Of a stretch of 64,000 bases of DNA, positions 9,988 to 17,762 are shown piece after piece; the first letter of the stretch is position 1, and each line of letters opens with the position of its first letter. A program made the translations under genes and the position numbers. The notes beneath the pieces are model-generated. The model was not told the origin of the DNA. It worked only from the letters and a program-made list of their open reading frames with translations, and made no database searches. Source of the stretch: Winogradskyella sp. PG-2 (GTDB lineage: Bacteria > Bacteroidota > Bacteroidia > Flavobacteriales > Flavobacteriaceae); assembly GCF_000828715.1 (NCBI RefSeq), contig NZ_AP014583.1, positions 3,346,001 to 3,410,000 of the forward strand, in the 5' to 3' direction.

Positions 9988-11055
9988 ATGTATAGGTTTA
10001 TGGAACACACTAAACAAAAGACAAGTAAGATTAAGAGAATTTTTAGAATCGTATTACTTGTCGGGACTTTTATTTCCCTATACTTTGTACCATGGATTTT
10101 AGTAAAGGCATGGATAATACCATTACCAGATACTGTACAAGAACAGGTAAATCAAACCTTAAGTCATGGCTTTGATGGTGTCATAGTATATGTAGACGTA
10201 GCTGGTAAATCACCAGCATTGTATGCAGCTGGATATCATAATAAAAAACAGAAAACACCTGCTAAACCAAGGGCATTATTCAAAATTGCAAGTATAAGCA
10301 AGTTATATCATGCTGTAGCGATTACTCAATTAATCAATGACAAACGTCTGTCACTAGATAAAACACTTGCAGAATACTTTCCGGATTTAAAAGGTAGAGT
10401 AGAATATGCCGAAAGTATCACCTTGAGACATCTAGTTCAGCATAGAAGTGGTATACCAAATTTTACAAATACACCGAATTTTTGGAATGAACCTAAACGA
10501 TCTATGGATGCGGCTCTAGATTTGATACTTGATTTACCAGCAAATTTCAAACCTAATGAAGGCTATGAATATTGCAATACGAACTATTTGTTACTTTCTA
10601 TGCTTATTGAGAAAGTTACAGGTCAAAGTCATTTTCAGTTTATAGAAGCCGTAATATTAAAGCCACTTGGACTTAAAAATACATATGGCTCACTCAAAGA
10701 TGTTAACTTGGATGATTTAATGAGTGGCTATTATGTTGGAGTAGAAGAAGACATAAAAACAACAGACTATGGCTCTATGATTGCAACAGCAAAAGATGTT
10801 GGTATCTTTTTAAGAGCTCTAAATGACGGTTCGTTGCTTAATGACAGTGAAATGGAAATCTATGGGTCTATCTATGAATTTAACCATGGTGGGCTGATTC
10901 CCGGATATCAAAGTATGGCAGAATATCATAAAGATATTGATGCCGTTGTAATTCAGTTTATGAATACCACAGATTTTGAAGGCTACCAATGGAATTTATT
11001 GCAAATTACTCACAGTCGTGTTGTTAAAATTTTACGCAATACTAAGGATCTGTAA
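9988..11055 (+). CDS. Membrane-anchored serine hydrolase, beta-lactamase / class C family
   Basis: 355 residues. One N-terminal transmembrane segment (about 18-42) anchors a periplasmic domain of the penicillin-binding/beta-lactamase fold. Catalytic motifs: SISK (Ser102-x-x-Lys105), YCN (Tyr195-Cys-Asn197) and a HGG triad (NHGG) near residue 300 in place of KTG. Such proteins act as D-aminopeptidases, esterases or peptidoglycan hydrolases; the substrate cannot be read from sequence. All motifs are present and the length is normal. Start: ATG at 9988 or 10000 (MEHTKQ); both leave the anchor intact. It is monocistronic and divergent from the cytochrome c peroxidase gene (264 bp apart). Confidence 0.85.
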   Translation: MYRFMEHTKQKTSKIKRIFRIVLLVGTFISLYFVPWILVKAWIIPLPDTVQEQVNQTLSHGFDGVIVYVDVAGKSPALYAAGYHNKKQKTPAKPRALFKIASISKLYHAVAITQLINDKRLSLDKTLAEYFPDLKGRVEYAESITLRHLVQHRSGIPNFTNTPNFWNEPKRSMDAALDLILDLPANFKPNEGYEYCNTNYLLLSMLIEKVTGQSHFQFIEAVILKPLGLKNTYGSLKDVNLDDLMSGYYVGVEEDIKTTDYGSMIATAKDVGIFLRALNDGSLLNDSEMEIYGSIYEFNHGGLIPGYQSMAEYHKDIDAVVIQFMNTTDFEGYQWNLLQITHSRVVKILRNTKDL

Positions 11056-11155
11056 ACAAGAACTAAATTCTACTTTTATTTAAATAAATATGCCTTATTG
11101 TTAAATGAAAAGGCTTCAATATAAGCAGCCCTTACTGTCATAATATCATTTTAAT

Positions 11156-14100
11156 TTAATCGTCAATATAAGGAGCACCAGAAACTTTTAATAGGGCTTC
11201 AAATTTGTCTATGGAATTCTTAATGGCTTTCAATTCGTTTTCAGCTTTTGTAAGCATTGAATTTACAATCTGCATTTGTTTTTTGTTTGTATCTGTTGGT
11301 CCATAAGTAGAGCGTTCTAAACTTAAATAAATAGTAAACATCTTATCGCTAACTGATGGTGGATTTTTTTCACCGATTTCTGATTTAGCCTGATTGCCAT
11401 AGTAATCTGATTTTAAAGTATTGATTTGATCACTTATCCCTTTTAATTCCTTCAAACCATCTTCAGTATTAGCTGAACTATTCATTAACGCTTTGTGCAA
11501 TACCCTCGTCTTTTTCTCAGCTTTAATTATAGATTTATCAACCATAAATGATGTACGAGATGCAGCTTCAAAACTACGCCAAAAATCTGATGCAACTTCC
11601 ATTGAAGATCCTTCAAGTGTGCTTTTATAAAGTGGTTTTACATTAAATTCTACAGGTGCATCTAATTGTTTTACACTACCGTTATTAGATAAATACATGG
11701 TAACGCTATAAGTTCCTGGAGGTGCTAACATTCCTTTTGGCCCATCGTTATCATTTGCCCCTTTTGTCTCCCCTAATGCAATAGGATTCGGACTAGGATA
11801 TCGCAAATCCCAAGCTGTTCTATTAACTCCAGATTTAGCCTCTTTAAAGATATTTCGAACGACATCACCAGCTTGGTTCTTAATTACAAAAACTAAATGC
11901 GGTTTTTCCTCTAGCTTTTCATTTTCTACGGCTTCCCATCCAGAGAAAGGAATGTCCTGGCCTTTAAGGTTCTTTTCTTTTGCTGTGCGTAAATCTTTTT
12001 GCAATTCTGGTGCTTTTTTAAGATAATGCGTAAATACAGCACCAAAGTCTGGATTAGGAGCTACAAAATGAGAATCACCTTGACTTCCTTTATTGGCTTC
12101 AAAACTTAATTGAGAGCGTTGTATATACCACCAAGCATCACGCACAGGAAATAACTTTGCTTTTGCATTTAAATTTTCTTGAGATGCTTCTCTTAAAGCA
12201 GAATAATCATCGAGTATATAAAACCCACGACCAAAAGATGCTGTTACCAAATCGTTTTCACGTTTTTGTATGGCTAAATCTCTAAACGAAATCGTAGGTA
12301 CATTTCCTTTTAAAGCCGTCCATTGCTTTCCACCATTAACTGAAAAGAACAATCCAAATTCAGTACCTATAAATAAGAGGTTAGGTGAGACATGATCTTG
12401 TACTATTCTCCATACCAAATGATTCGCAGGGATGGATTTCGTTAAAGACTCCCAAGATTTTCCTTTATTAGTACTCTTGTATAAATAAGGCTTAAAATCA
12501 CCATACTTATGATTATCCAAAGCCACATAAACAGTATTGGCATCATGTAAATCTGCTTTAATGTCATTCACAAAAGCGGTAGATGGTACACCAGGTAATT
12601 GATTGACATTAATTTGTCGCCAGTCAGTTCCACCATTTTCTGTCACATTAATTAAACCATCATCAGTACCAACATAAAGAAGACCTTCTTGCTTAGGTGA
12701 TTCAGAAAGTGATGTGATGGTATTATAATTAGACATGGCATATACATCCCAAGCATTATCCCAAGATTGTTGTTTGCCCATTATAGGTAATGTAATACGC
12801 TCTTCATTTTTGGTTAAGTCTTCAGAAATTGGTGTCCAAGAATCACCTCGATTTTCAGATTTCCAAACACGTTGTGATGCAAAGAAAATTGTAGACGGTT
12901 GATGTGGACTTACTAAAATTGGTGCATCCCAATTAAAACGTTGAATAGCGTCACCTTCAGCTGGTTGTGGTTGTATATCTACAGCTTCGCCAGTTTTCAT
13001 ATCTAAACGCGACAAAGTACCTTCTTGTCGTTCTGCATATACAATATTCGGATTTCCAGGTTCCGTAGCTGGTTGATGGCCATCCCAATTAAGAATCACA
13101 GACCAATCACTATTCTGAATTCCATGAAGATTATCTGTACGTGATGGTCCTCCTTCTGTACTATTATCTTGAGTTCCACCATAGATATTATAAAATGGCT
13201 CTGCATCATCAACAGCTAATTTGTAAAACTGAGTTACAGGTAAGTTCTCAATATATTTCCAAGTTTTTGTTAAATCAAAAGATTCATATAATCCACCATC
13301 TGTTCCCACAAGTAAATAATTAGGATCATGTTTTCTAAATGCTATGGCATGATTATCACCGTGTTTATTTTTTCTGTTCATTCTGTAGAAGGTTTTTCCA
13401 CCATCTTCAGAAATTTGCATCGTATTATCCATAAGATATAAGCGATCTTTTTGGTGTGGTGATGCATATAATTCTTGGTAGTAGTGTGGGCCAGTTCCAC
13501 CAGTAATTGTATTAGATTGTTTAGACCAAGAACTTCCACCATCATCACTGCGATACACACCACCTTTTCTGCGATCTAACTCAATAGCTACATATAATAC
13601 ATTTGGATTATGAGGTGAAATCGCTAAACCAGTTTTGCCCATTGACGTTTTAGGTAGACCTTTAGTCAATTTTTCCCAAGTATCACCAGCATCATCACTG
13701 CGGTATAAGGCTGTACCAGGACCATTGCCTATATAAGCTGCAACAGTTCTATGACGTTGCCATGTGGCAGCATACATACGGCTAGGATTTGTTGGGTCGT
13801 ACACTAACTCAGTGACACCTGTCCAAGCATCATCACCAAGTGTTTTCTTCCATGTTTTACCACCATCTGTAGTTTTGTATAAACCGCGCTGACCACCTTT
13901 ATTCCAGAGTGGACCTTGTGCAGTTACCCAAACGACATTACTGTTTTCTGGATGTACAATAACTCTCGAAATATGCTGCGTCTCTTTTAGACCCATATTT
14001 GTCCATGTTTGCCCTCCATTATCACTGCGATAGACACCATCACCAAAACCGACATGGCGTCCACCAACATCTTCACCAGTACCAACCCAAATGATTTCTG

Positions 14101-14410
14101 GTCGATTTGGGTCTATAGAAACGGTTCCGATAGAGTAGGAGGCTTCTTTATCGAATAATGGTGTCCATGTGGTACCAGAATTTATGGTTTTCCATACACC
14201 ACCAGAGCCTACTGCAACATACCAAATGCTTTCATTTTGTGGATGAATCGCAATATCTGCAATACGACCGCTCATAAAGGCAGGGCCAATGCTTCGAAGT
14301 TCTAGACCATCAAAAGGATTGGTTTTAGAATCTTTCTCTTGGGCAGAGGTTGTAAAAGTTATTAAAAGTGTAAGAATAAATGTGCACAAAGTGCGGGAAA
14401 GCGTCTTCAT
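11156..14410 (-). CDS. Large exported BNR/sortilin-type beta-propeller protein ('glycosyl hydrolase' family)
   Basis: 1084 residues with a Sec signal peptide (ends TTSAQ, about residue 23). Residues 30-740 contain repeated Asp-box (BNR) turns of type SxDxGxTW: TINSGTTW, SDNGGQTW, TTDGGKTW, SDDAGDTW, SDDGGSSW, SENRGDSW, STNKGKSW, SVNGGKQW. This is the VPS10/sortilin-like propeller often annotated as glycosyl hydrolase in Bacteroidota. The C-terminal third has a Gly/Pro-rich beta domain (APPGTYSVTMYL) and a helical tail. No catalytic residues can be assigned. A paralogue of similar length lies at 33177. No sorting domain is evident, so it is probably periplasmic or released. Confidence 0.88.
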   Translation of the reverse strand: MKTLSRTLCTFILTLLITFTTSAQEKDSKTNPFDGLELRSIGPAFMSGRIADIAIHPQNESIWYVAVGSGGVWKTINSGTTWTPLFDKEASYSIGTVSIDPNRPEIIWVGTGEDVGGRHVGFGDGVYRSDNGGQTWTNMGLKETQHISRVIVHPENSNVVWVTAQGPLWNKGGQRGLYKTTDGGKTWKKTLGDDAWTGVTELVYDPTNPSRMYAATWQRHRTVAAYIGNGPGTALYRSDDAGDTWEKLTKGLPKTSMGKTGLAISPHNPNVLYVAIELDRRKGGVYRSDDGGSSWSKQSNTITGGTGPHYYQELYASPHQKDRLYLMDNTMQISEDGGKTFYRMNRKNKHGDNHAIAFRKHDPNYLLVGTDGGLYESFDLTKTWKYIENLPVTQFYKLAVDDAEPFYNIYGGTQDNSTEGGPSRTDNLHGIQNSDWSVILNWDGHQPATEPGNPNIVYAERQEGTLSRLDMKTGEAVDIQPQPAEGDAIQRFNWDAPILVSPHQPSTIFFASQRVWKSENRGDSWTPISEDLTKNEERITLPIMGKQQSWDNAWDVYAMSNYNTITSLSESPKQEGLLYVGTDDGLINVTENGGTDWRQINVNQLPGVPSTAFVNDIKADLHDANTVYVALDNHKYGDFKPYLYKSTNKGKSWESLTKSIPANHLVWRIVQDHVSPNLLFIGTEFGLFFSVNGGKQWTALKGNVPTISFRDLAIQKRENDLVTASFGRGFYILDDYSALREASQENLNAKAKLFPVRDAWWYIQRSQLSFEANKGSQGDSHFVAPNPDFGAVFTHYLKKAPELQKDLRTAKEKNLKGQDIPFSGWEAVENEKLEEKPHLVFVIKNQAGDVVRNIFKEAKSGVNRTAWDLRYPSPNPIALGETKGANDNDGPKGMLAPPGTYSVTMYLSNNGSVKQLDAPVEFNVKPLYKSTLEGSSMEVASDFWRSFEAASRTSFMVDKSIIKAEKKTRVLHKALMNSSANTEDGLKELKGISDQINTLKSDYYGNQAKSEIGEKNPPSVSDKMFTIYLSLERSTYGPTDTNKKQMQIVNSMLTKAENELKAIKNSIDKFEALLKVSGAPYIDD

Positions 14411-14697
14411 TTTTTTTATGGTTGGTTAGTCTATAAATTTAATCAAATTATAGTTAATAGTTAAATGAAGTAAGTGTGATTATTTTAAGCATTATTTGAT
14501 TAGTTAGCTAAAGCAATTTTGAAAAACTGGGTTATATCTTCTTTGTTTTTTTATAAGACCATTCTCTACTAAATTAATGGAAGCTTTTATTTCTGAAATC
14601 GAGAAGGCAAGAATCACAAAGACACACAAGTATAAAAGCAATATAAGTACGAAGAGTAAATATTTATAGAATGACAATAATTTTCTAAGTCAATATT

Positions 14698-14730
14698 AAA
14701 AGGCTAGAACAAAAATCTAGCCTTTTTTTA
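14698..14730 (-). terminator. Bidirectional-looking terminator hairpin
   Basis: The stem AAAGGCTAGA / TCTAGCCTTT has a 7-nt A-rich loop. Seven T follow on the plus strand and four T on the minus strand. It sits 2 bp beyond the stop codon of the degraded ABC permease and presumably served that gene. Confidence 0.75.
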
Positions 14731-14731
14731 A

Positions 14732-16083
14732 TTACAATTTTCGAACGTTCAACGCTCCTAAAATCCCTATAATTAATGTAATAAGAAGAGTTGGTGAAAT
14801 TAAATAAAGCCAACTAAAAAATTACGTTTTGAAGTATAGAACTTAGCCTCGTGATATGTCCAATCTACCGCTTCTGCCGTATCGTTATCAAATATTTTAG
14901 TGTAAAAACCTAAGCGTAAATTCTCATGAAATTCTGTGAGAGCGTCTAAGAAATCCAGATGATTTAGCATGTCAGTACCTGCTAAATTATTGAAACTTAA
15001 TTGTGAGTGCATTGTTGGTACAAAAAGCGCAACATTTTTGCTTACCGTATTTCGCATCATAATTTTTTCTTTCATCTCAGAACTGGTTTCTTTCGCTGCT
15101 AAATCTCCATTGTGTTGCATGCCATAATACCATATCCAACTAAATCTATCTTCAGGTACTTCGTAATTTTTTTACTGAGGATATTCTTCCTAAAAACCAG
15201 TCATTATTACATCCTTTTCTAAGTCCCATTTTTCGCGGTATCCATCTCGTTGTTCTACCATAGCATCTAAGGCTTCAGGGACTTGATAAGCGTTAATAAC
15301 ATAATTATTTACTAAAGCTGGAATTAAAATGGTAAGTATAACCTAAACCGATATCAACGCTAGTACATTAAAACTAGAACTTTTTAATAAAGAAATCATC
15401 CAAAAGCATAAAGCACTCCAAAACATTAAATACAAAATACTTTGTATAAAAATAGTCCAGAAATTCTGATCCATTTGCAGTTGTAAAATAGCGCTTGCTA
15501 AAAATAATAAGACAATTAAAATTACAAAGACAAAGCCTATTCTAACGATTAGTTTTTTAAACAAAAAGCTTACTTTACTTGAGGTTTGTGCTGCCAATAT
15601 TCTCCAAGTGCCTGACTCTTTTTCTTCAGAATATAAGTTGAAAGTCATGGCTATCAATATCAATGGAAATAGGTAGATAATAACAAATCCTAAATCTAGA
15701 TTGCCAGACATTAATAAAGATGGGTTTTCAAAATCTGTATCATATTTCTGTCCTTCTAAACCGCGAATAGTCACAGTTTGTAAAAGTGGGTTAACATCAC
15801 TCTGACCAATTGAAATAGCACTAATGTTTGAAGGCTTTTTTATCAATGTAAAACGTAAGTAATAAAAAAGCAAGCCTAAATCATCATTGTGGTATTCTAC
15901 ATTACGCTTTATACTTTCGTCTTGAAATTATTGAGCAGCAACTATAGTTTTTTCCTGTTTAACCAAATATTGCTTACCTATTAAAATGCTAATAACACCA
16001 ATACTCATAAATAATACAAGACTGACTAAAAATATTTTGGTTCTAAAAAATGATTTAAATAATAAACGATAATGAACACCTTG
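14732..16083 (-). pseudogene. ABC-2 type permease (DUF3526-like), multiply disrupted
   Basis: A single reading frame contains a recognisable ABC-2 family membrane protein: an N-terminal membrane helix (IFLVSLVLFMSIGVISIL), an extracytoplasmic domain (HNDDLG... RDGYREKWDLE... HNGDLA) and membrane helices (LFPLILIAMTF, FVFVILIVLLFLASAIL, ISPTLLITLIIGILGAL). It is interrupted by TAA at 15928, TAG at 15343, TAG at 15190, TAA at 15172, and a frameshift in the A6 run at 14816-14821. The coding strand is also closed by TAA at 16084 with no start codon after it. The substitutions are scattered, unlike the single hits in the 2.7-9.7 kb genes, so this copy has been dead longer. No cognate ATPase is adjacent on this strand. 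Confidence 0.82.
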
Positions 16084-16091
16084 TTAAATAG

Positions 16092-16259
16092 GTCTTTATA
16101 TTTAATCGTTATGGTAAATTACTCAAAGAATTAAAAGGGCCTCCATTTTTTTGGGATGGCTATTTTAATAACCAATTATTGCCAGTTAATGACTACTGGT
16201 ACCTAATCATATTATATTCCGGTAAAAGAGAATTAGGACATCTTACTTTAAAGCGTTGA
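16092..16259 (+). pseudogene. 3' remnant of a T9SS type B (gliding-motility CTD) secreted protein
   Basis: About 55 codons read FIFNRYGKLLKEL, then GPPFFWDGYFNNQLLP, NDYWYLIILY and GHLTLKR with a TGA at 16257. This is the signature of the C-terminal type B sorting domain that directs proteins to the type IX secretion system (F-DRYGK ... WDG-YNG--LP--DYW ... G-F-LKR). There is no start and the frame is closed by TAG just upstream. Only the 3' end of a presumably large gene remains. It touches the truncated 5' end of the permease pseudogene, which suggests a deletion junction near 16084-16094. Confidence 0.8.
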
Positions 16260-16297
16260 TTAAGTTTTTTGGAATAGTTATGGCTTTACAAGTGGTA

Positions 16298-17047
16298 TTA
16301 CTTATTAAGCAAAGGATTTAATCTTTCCCAAACTGTATTAGCTACAATAACATGACCTTCTTCAGTTGGGTGTATGCCATCAGATTGATTAAGTTCTGGC
16401 TGGCCACCAACATCTTTTAAGATAAATGGGATAAACTCCGTATTGTTTTCCTTGGCTAACTCAGCAAAGATATTTCTGAATTCACTCGTGTAATCCTGTC
16501 CCATATTGGGAGGAAGTTCCATACCAGCTAAAATGATAGTCGTGTCTGGTCTTTTTGTTTTTACCGAATCAATAATCGCTTGCAAGTTGGCACGTGTTGC
16601 TGTAAGTGGTAAACCACGCAAGCCATCATTGCCACCAAGTTCTAATAAAAATATGTCAATGTCCTGATTTAAGATCCAATCAATACGGCTTTTTCCACCA
16701 GCAGACGTTTCACCACTTAAGCCAGAGTTTACCACTGTATAATCCAAATTTAAAGAATCAATTTTTTTCTGGATTAAAGCAGGATAGGCATCATTAGTAT
16801 CATCTAAGCCATAACCAGCAGTGATACTATCACCAAAACACAGTATTATTTTAGTAGTTGAATTTGTTGTGTTTTCGATAACTTTAGACTCTTCAGTAAC
16901 TTGTTCTGTATTATCAATTTTAGCACGTTGTTCGTTTCCACAACTTAGCAGAAAAAAAGTGATAAGAAAATAACAAAACTTTAAGAGTTTCTCAGGAATT
17001 GTGATTGGTGTATTAAAGGACAAATGTGTATTTTGAGACGCGAACAT
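16298..17047 (-). CDS. GDSL/SGNH esterase lipoprotein (arylesterase, TesA-like)
   Basis: 249 residues. A lipoprotein signal (LITFFLLSCGN, Cys about residue 36) and a low-complexity linker precede an SGNH hydrolase domain (about 65-249). Catalytic blocks: block I FGDSITAGYG (nucleophile Ser), block III GGND (Asn) and block V DGIHPTEEGH (Asp and His). The family hydrolyses esters and thioesters of acyl chains. It is divergent from, and 25 bp away from, an ABC ATPase/permease pair. This esterase-exporter association is widespread (tesA-ybbA-ybbP in enterobacteria) and suggests joint handling of lipid substrates. Start: an ATG at 17047 places the lipobox rather deep; a later start is possible but none is obvious. 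Confidence 0.88.
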   Translation of the reverse strand: MFASQNTHLSFNTPITIPEKLLKFCYFLITFFLLSCGNEQRAKIDNTEQVTEESKVIENTTNSTTKIILCFGDSITAGYGLDDTNDAYPALIQKKIDSLNLDYTVVNSGLSGETSAGGKSRIDWILNQDIDIFLLELGGNDGLRGLPLTATRANLQAIIDSVKTKRPDTTIILAGMELPPNMGQDYTSEFRNIFAELAKENNTEFIPFILKDVGGQPELNQSDGIHPTEEGHVIVANTVWERLNPLLNK

Positions 17048-17072
17048 AAGATGAAATAATGCTGATAAGTAT

Positions 17073-17762
17073 ATGACAAAGATATTAAAGATAAACGGTT
17101 TAGAGAAGACCTATAAAAGTGGGCAAAAACAACTAACGGTTTTAAAAAATATTACATTCAATGTGGAGAAAGGGCAGACGTTTTCTATTGTTGGCCCATC
17201 TGGTAGTGGAAAAACAACCTTACTTGGCTTGTGTGCAGGTTTAGATGAACCTAATTCTGGAAGTGTAGAATTATGTGGTCACAATCTAAAAACCTTAAAT
17301 GAGGACGAGCGAGCTCAATTACGAAATAAAGAAGTTGGTTTTATATTTCAGAATTTTCAATTATTACCTACACTAACTGCTTTAGAAAATGTGAGTGTAC
17401 CTTTAGAATTACAAGGAGATACTGATGCAAAAACAAAGAGTTTAGAATTATTAAAAAAAGTAGGTTTAGAAGACCGTTGTCATCATTATCCATCTCAACT
17501 TTCTGGAGGTGAACAACAGCGCGTGGCTTTAGCAAGAGCATTTTCTAACACGCCATCAATTTTATTTGCAGATGAACCGACAGGTAATTTAGATGAAGGA
17601 ACAGGAGAAAAAGTGATCCAATTATTATTCGATTTAAACAAAGAAGCTGGTACAACATTGGTTATTATTTCACATGATTTAGATTTAGCCAATCGCACAC
17701 AACAGATATTACGACTCAAAGGTGGCCAAATATTAACTAACCAAGCTACATCAGCAATTTGA
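17073..17762 (+). CDS. ABC transporter ATP-binding protein (YbbA/LolD-like)
   Basis: 229 residues, the usual length for an MacB/LolD/YbbA-type ATPase. Walker A GPSGSGKTT (about 39-47), Q-loop FIFQNFQLLP, signature LSGGEQQR, Walker B ILFADEPTG and H-loop ISHDL are all intact. It energises the FtsX-like permease encoded immediately downstream, with which it overlaps by 4 bp (stop TGA inside a TTG start). It is cytoplasmic and membrane-associated. The substrate is unknown; the neighbouring GDSL esterase suggests lipid or acyl compounds. Confidence 0.93.
   Translation: MTKILKINGLEKTYKSGQKQLTVLKNITFNVEKGQTFSIVGPSGSGKTTLLGLCAGLDEPNSGSVELCGHNLKTLNEDERAQLRNKEVGFIFQNFQLLPTLTALENVSVPLELQGDTDAKTKSLELLKKVGLEDRCHHYPSQLSGGEQQRVALARAFSNTPSILFADEPTGNLDEGTGEKVIQLLFDLNKEAGTTLVIISHDLDLANRTQQILRLKGGQILTNQATSAI

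Noticed and set aside
13141..13563. ORFs on either strand inside the BNR gene at 11156-14410
   Set aside because: Out-of-frame readings of a clearly coding repeat protein.
15343..15873. Independent 176-residue membrane protein
   Set aside because: It is the middle of a longer permease frame that continues in register on both sides beyond the stop codons.
2760..16083. Reassigned stop codons (TAA/TAG read as Gln) as explanation for in-frame stops
   Set aside because: Intact genes across the window end at TAA and TAG in the expected places, and the cytochrome c peroxidase stop replaces a Tyr, not Gln. Frameshifts are also present.
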